Shown here piece by piece: positions 35,274 to 43,868 of a stretch of 64,000 nt of DNA. The stretch is from an uncultured Prevotellaceae bacterium (GTDB lineage: Bacteria; Bacteroidota; Bacteroidia; Bacteroidales; Muribaculaceae). The position numbers and the translations under genes were made by a program. Under the pieces are notes generated by a model that saw only the letters and a list, made by a program, of their open reading frames with translations, was not told where the DNA came from and ran no database searches. The stretch is taken from assembly GCA_947167995.1 (NCBI GenBank), contig CAMVKS010000003.1, positions 30,609 through 94,608 of the forward strand. Direction: 5' to 3'. Each line of letters begins with the position of its first letter. Position 1 is the stretch's first letter.

Positions 35274-36286
35274 GCAATCATGTTCATGCCCCACCGATAA
35301 ACCTCTTCAATGACAGGAGTTTTAAAGTTTATATCTCTTGCCACTTTCACAATAGAATATAGGCCATAAGGAAAATCTTCGGTAAAATAACGGCTATTGA
35401 AATCGGGCTCATAACCGTCATTTTCATTGCCAATCATTGGGGCCTTTATATTCTTAAAAGCAGGAATAGATGCAAGTTTGTCACAGAGCGACTGCTCATC
35501 GTGACTGTCATAGTAGTCGAGTACATTGGGAATTGCTCCATTAGAAATAGGAAGCAGCTTGAGCATTGCTTGAAATTCTCGGTCCATTTCAATATAATAA
35601 TGAGCTGCCTCAATGGTCCAATCGGCATAAAATGACGGACAGTGGTCATACTTCACCCCTGGCTTCCAATTTTTCCAAAGAGAATAGATACGGGAGGTGT
35701 GAAGTAATGGGTTGCTGTTGGTGAGACTCACTTCAAAATGGCTACTCAACAATTTGATTGGGACTTGGAAAATGTGCTCGAGCATTAATAGCAATTCTTG
35801 CTTTTTTGCATCGGATGTGTTTTCAATAGCAACACTAAGACTTGGCTTATAACCTAATAGACTTGCACTCTTCCCATATTCTTTTGTACGGGCAATAAAC
35901 GGAACTCGTTGAAATCCAAAGATTGGTATATCAGATGACAACACTTGAGCCGCCATAAAGAAAAATCCAGTGCTCGACACCACTGTCCCAACAAATGTAG
36001 AAGGACTCAAATATGGTTTTATCTGTTGCAACACATCTTTGATAGCATATCCTGGTAAGCAAAGCAGCACAATGTTGGCGTTGGAAATAGCTAATGAAGG
36101 GGTATTTGTCACATATAACAATTCCCCATGATAATGGTGATTATCCAAATCGGTAACATCGATTGCTTTACTCCATTTTTCAGGATTACGTGTCAAGACA
36201 CTAACGTTGTAATCTTCTTTTGATGCCACAAAGCCTGCTATCGTATGACCAAGTGAGCCACCCCCGCATATACAAATGTTTGTCAT
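35261..36286 (-). CDS. Opine-dehydrogenase-like NAD(P)-binding protein
   Basis: Protein of 341 residues. An N-terminal Rossmann domain starts CICGGGSLGHTIAGFVAS; a C-terminal helical part contains NSNPLLHTSRIYSLW, like the NP(I/L)LH motif of octopine/nopaline dehydrogenases. Members reductively join an amino acid to a keto acid or related partner. In this gene order it is translationally coupled (ATGA) to the nucleotidyltransferase-PLP fusion, so it may modify the amino group or the head group made there. The actual substrate is unknown. Confidence 0.8.
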   Translation of the reverse strand: MTNICICGGGSLGHTIAGFVASKEDYNVSVLTRNPEKWSKAIDVTDLDNHHYHGELLYVTNTPSLAISNANIVLLCLPGYAIKDVLQQIKPYLSPSTFVGTVVSSTGFFFMAAQVLSSDIPIFGFQRVPFIARTKEYGKSASLLGYKPSLSVAIENTSDAKKQELLLMLEHIFQVPIKLLSSHFEVSLTNSNPLLHTSRIYSLWKNWKPGVKYDHCPSFYADWTIEAAHYYIEMDREFQAMLKLLPISNGAIPNVLDYYDSHDEQSLCDKLASIPAFKNIKAPMIGNENDGYEPDFNSRYFTEDFPYGLYSIVKVARDINFKTPVIEEVYRWGMNMIAQSQ

Positions 36287-38091
36287 AGTGATTGCAATGC
36301 ATTAATTAATTTGTCATTTTCCTCACTTGTGCGAATTGCAATACGAATATAGTTCTTGCCCTGAAGCCCTGTTTTGTTATTGCAATCTTTGATAAGAATG
36401 TTAAAATTGTTAAGAAGTAATTCGGTCAGTTCATTGGCACTATATCGGTCTACCACTTCACACAAAAAATAGTTGGCTTGAGAAGGTATTACCCGCAAAA
36501 AAGGTATATTTTTTAACTTTGCAGCAAAACGACTTCGCTCTTCAACAAACTTGCAGCAGGCTACTTTGTAGAACTGTTCATATTTGTTGAAAATCTGCAT
36601 GTAAAACTCGGCAAATGAGTTTATGTTCCAAATACTAACGTCCTTCTTGACTGTGGCTATTATCTGGATGTCACTACTCGCCATAACTCCAAGCCTGAGT
36701 CCTGGCACTCCATAACTCTTGCTGATGCTTTTAATAACTACCATGTTTGGATTTTTCAGCAATGTGTCGTTTTCGAGCAATGAACTGGTTGCGGATTCGT
36801 CGGTAAAATCAACAAACGATTCATCTACGATAAGTCTCAAACCTCGTTGATGGCACCAGTTGGCCAAATCCAGCACTTCTTTTTTATTAATGAAGTTTCC
36901 TGATGGGTTGTCGGGATTAATGAGTAGCAGTGTGCTTATCTCCTTACAGTCAAAAAAGGATTCAAGATCTTCGGCAGTATAACGTAAATCGGAATTATTG
37001 GGAATGAATGCAACAAGACGTGAGCGGTCAACTCGGTTTGGGTATTCCTCAAAAGTGGGAAATACGACTCCTATATCTCCCTCGATACTCTCCATCAGAC
37101 TCTTTATCAGTTCGGCAGCTCCATTGCCCACTACCACAAAATCCTGCCTTATGTTAAAGTATTTACCAGCCAATAGAGAATTAACTTGCATTCCCGAAGG
37201 ATACTCGGTGAGCAAAACATCGAAATTAGCACGCAACTCATCTTTCATTCGAGATGGAGGAAAATAGGGATTAACCAAATAACAGAAGTCAAGCATTTTT
37301 GGGAAACGCCAGTAGCCTCCAAAACGTTTATTATATTTCCCCAAGCGTTCATGCTCGTTGGCAAAGATGTTTTCAGCGATATCAAGATCTTGAATGTCAT
37401 CAATCTCATACCATCGCTTATTACCTACAGGAAGAGCTTTCAGGTTTGCCCCGTCAAGCAAAGTTATGACACGGAGCACCTGTTCATAGTACTCATTGTT
37501 GCCCATCACTCGGCAGTAAGCATCAAGGAATGGCACATACACTTTCTCGCTGAACTCACGACTGAATTTGTAAATATTCACAGTCTTATAGTAGGAACTC
37601 ACCTCATCGTAGTTGAACGCCTTCTTAGGTACGAAGTTGACGATATTGTTGTCGCTGTCGATTCGCACCATAGTGCCGTCCATCCATGTCTCATATTTTG
37701 CCACGAGAGCCAGATTGGGATAATGGTCGGCAAGAATCATATCAAACATCGCATCGTCAAAAATCAAATCACTTTCAATCAACAAAGTGTCATCCTTGAC
37801 AAGTTCGTCTTTGGCAAGTGCGAGAGAATAGATATTGTTGGTCTTGTCATAAATGGGATTGACAATCCATTGTATAGGTATTCCCTCATAGCTGTCGCCC
37901 ACGTGAGCCATAAGCGACTCTCGGCAATAGCCAGCTACAATAACAATACGGTTTATGTCTTGTGCTTTAAGCTGACCGAGCATGCGGTCGATGAGCTTCA
38001 CGCCATTAACCTCAATCATGCACTTGGTGTTGTTTCGGGTTTTCTCACCCAAGCGGCGACCCATTCCTGCCGCCAATATCAATGCTTGCAT
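36283..38091 (-). CDS. Fusion of a LicC-like nucleotidyltransferase with a CobD/HisC-like PLP enzyme
   Basis: Protein of 602 residues with two domains. Residues 1 to about 240 form a nucleotidyltransferase (LILAAGMGRRLGEKT, TKCMIEVNG, IESDLIFDD), close to CTP:phosphocholine cytidylyltransferases such as LicC. Residues about 250-602 form a fold-type I PLP enzyme: PDNPSGNFI, VDESFVDFTDES, and the Schiff-base Lys in SISKSYGVPGLRLG. The VDESFVDFTDE segment looks more like CobD (threonine-phosphate decarboxylase) than a typical transaminase. A coherent reading is decarboxylation of phosphoserine (or a similar substrate) to phosphoethanolamine, activation to the CDP form, then transfer by the LicD protein. 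Domains are seen directly; substrates are inference. A phosphonate pathway is less likely because no PEP mutase is nearby. Confidence 0.86.
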   Translation of the reverse strand: MQALILAAGMGRRLGEKTRNNTKCMIEVNGVKLIDRMLGQLKAQDINRIVIVAGYCRESLMAHVGDSYEGIPIQWIVNPIYDKTNNIYSLALAKDELVKDDTLLIESDLIFDDAMFDMILADHYPNLALVAKYETWMDGTMVRIDSDNNIVNFVPKKAFNYDEVSSYYKTVNIYKFSREFSEKVYVPFLDAYCRVMGNNEYYEQVLRVITLLDGANLKALPVGNKRWYEIDDIQDLDIAENIFANEHERLGKYNKRFGGYWRFPKMLDFCYLVNPYFPPSRMKDELRANFDVLLTEYPSGMQVNSLLAGKYFNIRQDFVVVGNGAAELIKSLMESIEGDIGVVFPTFEEYPNRVDRSRLVAFIPNNSDLRYTAEDLESFFDCKEISTLLLINPDNPSGNFINKKEVLDLANWCHQRGLRLIVDESFVDFTDESATSSLLENDTLLKNPNMVVIKSISKSYGVPGLRLGVMASSDIQIIATVKKDVSIWNINSFAEFYMQIFNKYEQFYKVACCKFVEERSRFAAKLKNIPFLRVIPSQANYFLCEVVDRYSANELTELLLNNFNILIKDCNNKTGLQGKNYIRIAIRTSEENDKLINALQSL

Positions 38092-38119
38092 ATAATATCT
38101 TATTATTTGTAGTTGTATT

Positions 38120-39079
38120 TTAACGACTTGCTAATGCCAAATAAATTCGTCTTGTCGACCTATAAAGGAAGTTCGCCAAACCGAATGGAAATTTCCCGTT
38201 TTTCATTATCGAAAAAAGGGTCTTTGCAATAATGCTCTCAGGCCTTAATGAGAAATGCTCGTCAACAAGAACTTTGTCTACATTGAATCTCCTGGCAAAG
38301 CGCCAAACGTTCACCCAACCAATCTGTGCCGCTGTCGAATAGTCGCTCCACTTTGGGTGGCTTTGAAGATAAGAACCTACTATGTTCTGAGCCTTCAAAA
38401 ACGACACCGCATTCTTGGTTGAGAGATTGTTGGTATAGGACTGAGGATTATCGTCTTTATAATAATAAAGAATCTCATCAACCCACGAACGTTTAGCATT
38501 GATTAGCAGCAATGGCAGGACCGAAAAGTCCTCACTATAATCCACGCCCCGATGAAATGATATGGCATTGACGGCGAATAAAGACCTCCTTATTAGCCTT
38601 CCCCAAATGCGGTTAGCCTCAACATTCTGGCATAAAATAGTTTTCAGATAGGATTTCTCTCCTAAATGCAAAGGCACACACCGTTTTACAATATTGCCAT
38701 CATTCTCAATCGCATATCCGCCATCTACTATATCAGCGCCACTTTGATGCATTTCGACGGCAAGCGACTCAACCAAATTGCGGTCAACATTGTCATCGCT
38801 GTCGACAAAGACAATCGCGTCGCCTGTAGCAGCATCAATGCCAGTTTGCCTGGCCATTGCCACGCCCATATTCACCTTGTGGTCAATAATTCTAACTTGT
38901 GTCTTGCGTTCAGGATATTTGTCTACTACCTCCTTGAGCCGTTCAATAGAGCTGTCGCATGTGCAATCGTTCACAAAAATGTATTCCACATCCTTGTAAG
39001 TCTGCTCCATGAGAGAAGTCGCACATTTTGCGATATAACTCTCAACACCATATACAGGAACAAGCACCGATACTTTCAT
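38120..39079 (-). CDS. Glycosyltransferase family 2
   Basis: Cytoplasmic GT-A transferase of 319 residues. The opening VSVLVPVYGVESYIAKCATSLMEQTYKDVEYIFVNDCTCDSS, then DSDD for the metal- and nucleotide-binding site, are typical. It is first in a minus-strand operon with the nucleotidyltransferase-PLP fusion and the opine-dehydrogenase-like gene, 28 nt apart. Donor and acceptor sugars cannot be read from sequence. Confidence 0.9.
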   Translation of the reverse strand: MKVSVLVPVYGVESYIAKCATSLMEQTYKDVEYIFVNDCTCDSSIERLKEVVDKYPERKTQVRIIDHKVNMGVAMARQTGIDAATGDAIVFVDSDDNVDRNLVESLAVEMHQSGADIVDGGYAIENDGNIVKRCVPLHLGEKSYLKTILCQNVEANRIWGRLIRRSLFAVNAISFHRGVDYSEDFSVLPLLLINAKRSWVDEILYYYKDDNPQSYTNNLSTKNAVSFLKAQNIVGSYLQSHPKWSDYSTAAQIGWVNVWRFARRFNVDKVLVDEHFSLRPESIIAKTLFSIMKNGKFPFGLANFLYRSTRRIYLALASR

Positions 39080-39104
39080 TTCTCACATGCATTCTATGTT
39101 TATG

Positions 39105-39112
39105 CAAAATTA
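39105..39112 (-). promoter_or_regulatory. Bacteroidota -7 promoter box for the GT2/fusion/opine-dehydrogenase operon
   Basis: Minus strand TAATTTTG (TAnnTTTG), 26 nt upstream of the ATG at 39079. Confidence 0.6.
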
Positions 39113-39174
39113 ATTATTCTTGACCAATATCTAACAATTATACCTTCTTTTTTTTTCAAATCATCAAAAAAAAG

Positions 39175-39182
39175 TAACTTTG
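39175..39182 (+). promoter_or_regulatory. Bacteroidota -7 promoter box for the second flippase
   Basis: TAACTTTG (TAnnTTTG), 24 nt upstream of ATG 39206. Its position excludes the 180-residue N-terminal extension in the track ORF starting at 38666. Confidence 0.65.
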
Positions 39183-39205
39183 CACCTGATTTTAAAAAAA
39201 CACTA

Positions 39206-40651
39206 ATGGCAGAAGTTAAACAACAAAGTCGCAAAAAGAAGTTCATCAAGGATTTTGGAATATATGCAATAGGCAACTTGGGCTCCAAACTCATCACATT
39301 CTTGATGATTCCTCTCTATACCTATTTTGTTGAGAAGCCCAGCGATTATGGCTATTTCGACTTGTGCCTTCAGGTGTGTATGCTCATGTTCCCTATTGTT
39401 ACACTACAATTACGCGATGGAGCATTCCGTTTTCTTCTTGACACTCAAGACAAGCTCGAGCGCACACGCATTATCACATTTGTATATCGCACACTTGGAA
39501 CATCAATAGTCTCCACCATTGCTTTTGCTCTGTGCCTGTCATTATTTATTCACATCGAGTACTTGTGGAGTACAGTAGCATTACTGGTAGTTCTGTCAAT
39601 CTATGAGTTTCTTGCGCAAATCTCAAGAGGTCTGGGAAACAACAAGGCATTTATTGCGGTTGGACTCATTGCTTCATTTGGAGTGTGCTTGTTTAGCCTT
39701 ATATTTGTGGCATGGTTCAAGATGGGTATTGCAGGCATTTTCCTTGCTAATATATTAGCACGCGTGCTGTCAATTGTTGTTGTTGAATATAAGATGAAGA
39801 CATTCAGTCGATTCTTTAATATCAAGATTGAACTGAAAGACATCTCAAAACAAATGTTGAAATACAGCATACCACTCGTTCCTGTATCTTTGTGCTGGTG
39901 GCTAACAACAACAAGCGATCGTTTCTTTGTCAATTATTTTCTTGGACTTGGAATGACAGGCATTTATGCGGTAGCTGTGAGATTTGGTGCTGTAATCCAC
40001 ACATTGTCTAATATTTTCCTTCAAACATGGCAAGAAAATGCAATCCAGCAATATAATAGTCCAGACAGAGATGATTACTTTTCTAAAGTTTTCAACTATT
40101 ATATATATGTGTTATCATTTACATTAATAGCGTTTACTTTTACAATAAAAATATGCTATGGATGGATAGTTGGAGCAAACTATCAAGAAAGCCTTGAGTT
40201 CCTCTATCTAATAAACTTGAGCACGATGCTCTTTGCCATCACTGTCTACTTTGAGCTTCCATATCAATGCGCAAAAGACACAAAACGTGCAATTCCTTCA
40301 ATCATTCTTACAGCAGTTGTAAATATAACATTGAACTTTATACTCACACCATTTTTACACATCTATGGAGTAATTCTAACCGCAATTATTTCCTATCTGA
40401 TTTTAATAATTTATCGCTGGATTGACACTCGACGTTATTTTACACTGCATTTTAATAAGCGGACACTCATTCCACTTGCCCTCACGGGTGTAGGCGTTGT
40501 TCCTTTTTATTTAAGTAACAATCATTTAATTGATGGACTTTTTATCTTAGTTTCATTAATTTTACTTTTCTTCTCGGCATCTCCTAATATGCGTAATGAT
40601 ATTCTTGGTAAAATAAAAAAGAAAGTGACCCCGTCGCACAGGACCACTTGA
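39206..40651 (+). CDS. Polysaccharide flippase (Wzx-like), second copy
   Basis: The track ORF begins at 38666, inside the antisense of the GT2 gene; the true start is ATG 39206 (MAEVKQQSRKKKFIKDFGIYAIGNLGSKLITFLMIPLYTYF), for 481 residues. It has about 12-14 membrane segments and the opening of the polysaccharide_synt family, with WWLTTTSDRFFVNYFLG in the middle. It is not closely similar to the flippase at 33034, so it is not a recent duplicate. It likely serves the capsule operon next to it, and is convergent with wecG. Confidence 0.9.
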   Translation: MAEVKQQSRKKKFIKDFGIYAIGNLGSKLITFLMIPLYTYFVEKPSDYGYFDLCLQVCMLMFPIVTLQLRDGAFRFLLDTQDKLERTRIITFVYRTLGTSIVSTIAFALCLSLFIHIEYLWSTVALLVVLSIYEFLAQISRGLGNNKAFIAVGLIASFGVCLFSLIFVAWFKMGIAGIFLANILARVLSIVVVEYKMKTFSRFFNIKIELKDISKQMLKYSIPLVPVSLCWWLTTTSDRFFVNYFLGLGMTGIYAVAVRFGAVIHTLSNIFLQTWQENAIQQYNSPDRDDYFSKVFNYYIYVLSFTLIAFTFTIKICYGWIVGANYQESLEFLYLINLSTMLFAITVYFELPYQCAKDTKRAIPSIILTAVVNITLNFILTPFLHIYGVILTAIISYLILIIYRWIDTRRYFTLHFNKRTLIPLALTGVGVVPFYLSNNHLIDGLFILVSLILLFFSASPNMRNDILGKIKKKVTPSHRTT

Positions 40652-40703
40652 TTAGTTACATTTCTTGTGATATTTCAAAATTGTTTTGTCGCAGTACAGT
40701 CTC

Positions 40704-41402
40704 TCAGACTTGTCTGAAAAGAAGTTTTCGTGCAAGTGTCAAAAGATGAATCTGACGCTTGATGCGCTTTGGCTCCTTAAATAAACGATAGGCAAACTCC
40801 AAGTTATGATCAACCCACCACTTTGGTGCACGCTCCACATTGCCAGTATAAACATCAAAGCTTCCACCAAGCCCCTGATATATAGCACTGTGACGCTTCT
40901 TCATCTCACCCATGAGCAATTCCTGCTTGGGGCTCCCCATAGCCACAAACACCACATCGGGTATCTTAACTGCGACATCATCAATCAATTCATTGCGTTC
41001 CTCGTCGTTTTTTAAATAACCATTGCGATATCCCACAATGTTGATTCCGGGAAAATCCTCATGTAGTTTTGAGATGGTTGCTTCAATAATTTCTTGTTTT
41101 CCACCTATAAGATAGAAACTCTTGGTTCTGTAATATCGCTTTACTATATCAAGCCACAATTCACAGCCTGGTATCTTAACAACATTTTTAGCACCTCGTT
41201 GCTTGAGAGCCCAAACAGCACCAATTCCATCACAATAACCTGTGTTGTTGTTAATGATTTCACGTGTTAATTGAGTGGCGTTGACAATTTTCTCGGCATT
41301 AACTGCAACAAGAATTGATTTGTTTTCTTCGAGATAGACCATTAGTTCTTCTCGTGAAGAAAAAGGGCAAATATCAATTCCGTTTATTGTTATCTTGTTC
41401 AT
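40704..41402 (-). CDS. wecG: WecG/TagA/CpsF family glycosyltransferase
   Basis: Peripheral membrane GT26 transferase of 232 residues with the motifs INNNTGYCDGIGAVWALKQRG, LIGGKQEIIEA and VAMGSPKQELLM. Relatives add ManNAcA (WecG) or ManNAc (TagA) as the second sugar on GlcNAc-PP-undecaprenol. Because WecB, WecC and a WecA-type transferase are all in the window, ManNAcA is the likely donor here. Last gene of the long minus-strand operon. Confidence 0.85.
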   Translation of the reverse strand: MNKITINGIDICPFSSREELMVYLEENKSILVAVNAEKIVNATQLTREIINNNTGYCDGIGAVWALKQRGAKNVVKIPGCELWLDIVKRYYRTKSFYLIGGKQEIIEATISKLHEDFPGINIVGYRNGYLKNDEERNELIDDVAVKIPDVVFVAMGSPKQELLMGEMKKRHSAIYQGLGGSFDVYTGNVERAPKWWVDHNLEFAYRLFKEPKRIKRQIHLLTLARKLLFRQV

Positions 41403-41472
41403 TTAGTTTTAAATGTAATAAGTTCTAATTGTTTTTTGCATAATGAACATGATAGCCATCTAAACATAAATA

Positions 41473-42435
41473 TTAATCTCTTGATTGCAAATCTTGTTTT
41501 ATAACATCAATACGATCAATAAGCGATTTGGTCACGCGATGCTTTCCATAGATTGAGTAACCACTGGCAAGATAATCTAAATAGGCCATTGTATAGCTAT
41601 AACAATCAAAAATCATAATGCTTGACTCGCCAATGGTCGATGATTGAATTGCATCATAATCTTTGAGTAACTTTGTCATTATTGAACAATCGCGATAGGC
41701 TCCTGCCCAAGGTGAATGCACTGTTGTTTGCACCGAAAGGGAATTTCCATTACTATCAACACATTTTATATTATACTTTTTCTTGCTATAGACCGTTACA
41801 GGGTGTGCATCTCCCAACATGTCCTCTATTGCATGAATAAATGTCACATTATTCTGTGTAGCACCCAATAAAAGAATCTTTGCTCTTCGTTGTAATAATT
41901 TGTAATATGGGCTATGACTACCAAACGGCGTAGTATCCAAATGATGCTCATCTGTGTAAAAATGTGAGTCTTTGCCAATAGCAACAACCGAGTGTGTAGG
42001 ATGAATGCTACGCACTGCATCAGGATTAGCAGCCAATCTTTCATTAATCACTCCCATGGCGATGGGAGCTGTCCTGACATCAAAGACATAATCATCTTTT
42101 AGCCAAGCAGCAAAGCTTCCACGATAAGGTAAAGCCGATATGAGTAATGTGTGTTGATTCAAGTCAATTTTTTCCAGTAAGCTTGATGCTATAAATTTTG
42201 CTCCTCCCTGAATTTTACCTATGTTGACCATAGAGCTATGAAGCATTATATCAGAGTCGAAATCAAAATCATGTAAAGCTGTCAAGAAATCTTCTTTGCT
42301 TACATAAGAACGATGCGCAATGTCCATTGCACGTTGTAACTCCATTTGCTGCATTCTTGCTTGGATTTTATTTTTTATAAATGCAGGTGAATAGAAAAGT
42401 GCAAGTTTAGCACATGCCTTAACCGTCTTGTTCAT
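41473..42435 (-). CDS. AAC(3)-family N-acyltransferase
   Basis: Protein of 320 residues with the AAC(3) motifs LHSSM, HPTHSVVAIG and TTPFGSHSPYYKLL, plus GATQNNVTFIHAIED. Members use acyl-CoA or acyl-ACP to acylate an amine. The capsule context, 17-nt overlap with a polysaccharide deacetylase gene, and nearby ACP and ketoacyl synthase genes argue that the target is an amino sugar and not an antibiotic. Confidence 0.85.
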   Translation of the reverse strand: MNKTVKACAKLALFYSPAFIKNKIQARMQQMELQRAMDIAHRSYVSKEDFLTALHDFDFDSDIMLHSSMVNIGKIQGGAKFIASSLLEKIDLNQHTLLISALPYRGSFAAWLKDDYVFDVRTAPIAMGVINERLAANPDAVRSIHPTHSVVAIGKDSHFYTDEHHLDTTPFGSHSPYYKLLQRRAKILLLGATQNNVTFIHAIEDMLGDAHPVTVYSKKKYNIKCVDSNGNSLSVQTTVHSPWAGAYRDCSIMTKLLKDYDAIQSSTIGESSIMIFDCYSYTMAYLDYLASGYSIYGKHRVTKSLIDRIDVIKQDLQSRD

Positions 42436-43426
42436 TCAAATAATCACTTATTGTAAAAAATCGATCTCTATTGCCAACAACACTTTGAGCAAACTCATCT
42501 AATTTCATTACCGAAAAAGGTGTCGCGAGTTTTGGGTGACCAAGTACCGTTATTGCCTCTTTACCATCTTTTTTGGCTTTTTTATAAGCTTTTTCAAGAA
42601 AGTTTATTTTATAGCCATCGATAGTAGTGTGACAGTTCTGCCACCAAAGGAGACGGCTTAGAATGCTGTTGGTCGTAGTTTTAACAGAAATGCCATCGCC
42701 ATAAGGCACATGTTTTGACTGCTTTGCAAACCGATTATATACCAGTCCCCAATGAAATATTGGTGGCACTCTGTACATAGAAATTGGAATTTCAGTAAAC
42801 TGTCCTTTCGCTGAGTGAATACAAATATCACTTTCAAATCTATAAATAGATTTTTGTGTAGGTGCAGAACTGAAATCATACTCTTGCTGTGGGGAATTAT
42901 AACAAGCTCCTGGAATCACTGAAGAATCAGCGACTAATCCTGTGGCAAGAAAAATGTCGGTCAATAACGGTGTAGGTTGTGCTGAGAATCCACCAGCACG
43001 AAATACTGTCGTTTTTGACCCGATGATTTCGTCAAGGAAATCTTTAGCGTCCTGTGTGAGTTGAATTGCTTCAGTTCTTGATAAATCTTTGAGCTTATAG
43101 TGCCCTGTATCGGTAATCCATGCCCCATTATTATAATCAGAATGAGCCCAGTGAGGATGAATGTGAAGTTGAATATCATGCCCTTGCTCCTTTAACAAAC
43201 GTAAATGATTAACTATTCTATTAAAATCATGTTGCAGTTGGGAATGAGTTGAAGACAATTGCTTTAGTCGGAGCAAATAGGTAGCATCGACGAAAATTGT
43301 GAACCGTCCGTCATATTTGAGTAATGTCTCGCTTAGCAAAGACATTGGTTTAATCAAGCAATTCTCAATCGTGCCAGTTTTTTGCCCGAGAAACAATTCA
43401 TAATCAAGTGTAATAAGTACTTTCAT
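42419..43426 (-). CDS. Polysaccharide deacetylase-like protein (NodB-related)
   Basis: The TTG at 43429 precedes the ATG at 43426, which is preferred (MKVLITLDYELFLG; 335 residues). It shows LDYELF, QLHIHPHW, FRAGGFSAQP and VLGHPK, which resemble the metal-binding Asp and His-x3-5-His motifs and later motifs of the CE4 fold. No signal peptide is present, so it would act in the cytoplasm on a lipid-linked or nucleotide-linked sugar. It overlaps the acyltransferase gene by 17 nt. Confidence 0.8.
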   Translation of the reverse strand: MKVLITLDYELFLGQKTGTIENCLIKPMSLLSETLLKYDGRFTIFVDATYLLRLKQLSSTHSQLQHDFNRIVNHLRLLKEQGHDIQLHIHPHWAHSDYNNGAWITDTGHYKLKDLSRTEAIQLTQDAKDFLDEIIGSKTTVFRAGGFSAQPTPLLTDIFLATGLVADSSVIPGACYNSPQQEYDFSSAPTQKSIYRFESDICIHSAKGQFTEIPISMYRVPPIFHWGLVYNRFAKQSKHVPYGDGISVKTTTNSILSRLLWWQNCHTTIDGYKINFLEKAYKKAKKDGKEAITVLGHPKLATPFSVMKLDEFAQSVVGNRDRFFTISDYLNEQDG

Positions 43427-43498
43427 CAATTCATAATAAATGTACAGTTAATATCACACAAAGCTACAGGTAGCCAAAGAATTATAATGTAAAAATTA

Positions 43499-43726
43499 TT
43501 ATCTAATCATTGACAACTTATAAACATCCTCTACCGTGACACATTCTCTCAATTCGGCGGGAGAAATTGTCCTTCCTGTTATAGATTTAACATAGGCAAG
43601 AACTGCCATTCCCGTAAGAGAACTCCACTCATCTAAATCGTGGAACACTGTAGTTGCTTGAATTTCGTCTGGTTCGGTTTCGTCAAACAGTTCTGCAAAA
43701 CCTTTTACAAATTCTTCTAAAGTCAT
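43499..43726 (-). CDS. Acyl carrier protein
   Basis: The track start at 43771 is replaced by ATG 43726 (MTLEEFVKGFAELFDETEPDEIQ), giving 75 residues, the usual ACP size. It is acidic and helical with the phosphopantetheine Ser in DLDEWSSLTGM, where the more common motif is DSL. It lies in the capsule operon with a ketoacyl synthase III, so it is a dedicated carrier and not the fatty-acid ACP of the housekeeping fab cluster. Confidence 0.85.
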   Translation of the reverse strand: MTLEEFVKGFAELFDETEPDEIQATTVFHDLDEWSSLTGMAVLAYVKSITGRTISPAELRECVTVEDVYKLSMIR

Positions 43727-43868
43727 TTGAATAATTAAAATTTGCTCTTTTTTATTATTATTTTGGCGCAAACAAGGCAGAGCTATTTCCTCATTTGTTT
43801 ATCCATCAAGTAATTATATTTAATCTATTTGTATATGCCAACACTTTTGGCACTGAGATAAATAATGG

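Noticed and set aside
36283-38091. Phosphonate (aminoethylphosphonate) cytidylyltransferase-transaminase fusion
   Set aside because: Fusion architecture is similar in outline, but there is no PEP mutase or phosphonopyruvate decarboxylase nearby, and the PLP domain looks CobD/HisC-like. It stays possible but less likely.
38666-39205. 180-residue N-terminal extension of the second flippase
   Set aside because: It is antisense to the GT2 gene and lies upstream of the promoter box at 39175; the membrane protein pattern starts at the ATG 39206.
41473-42435. Aminoglycoside resistance gene
   Set aside because: The AAC(3) fold is present, but overlap with a deacetylase and neighbouring ACP/KAS III in a capsule operon point to sugar acylation.
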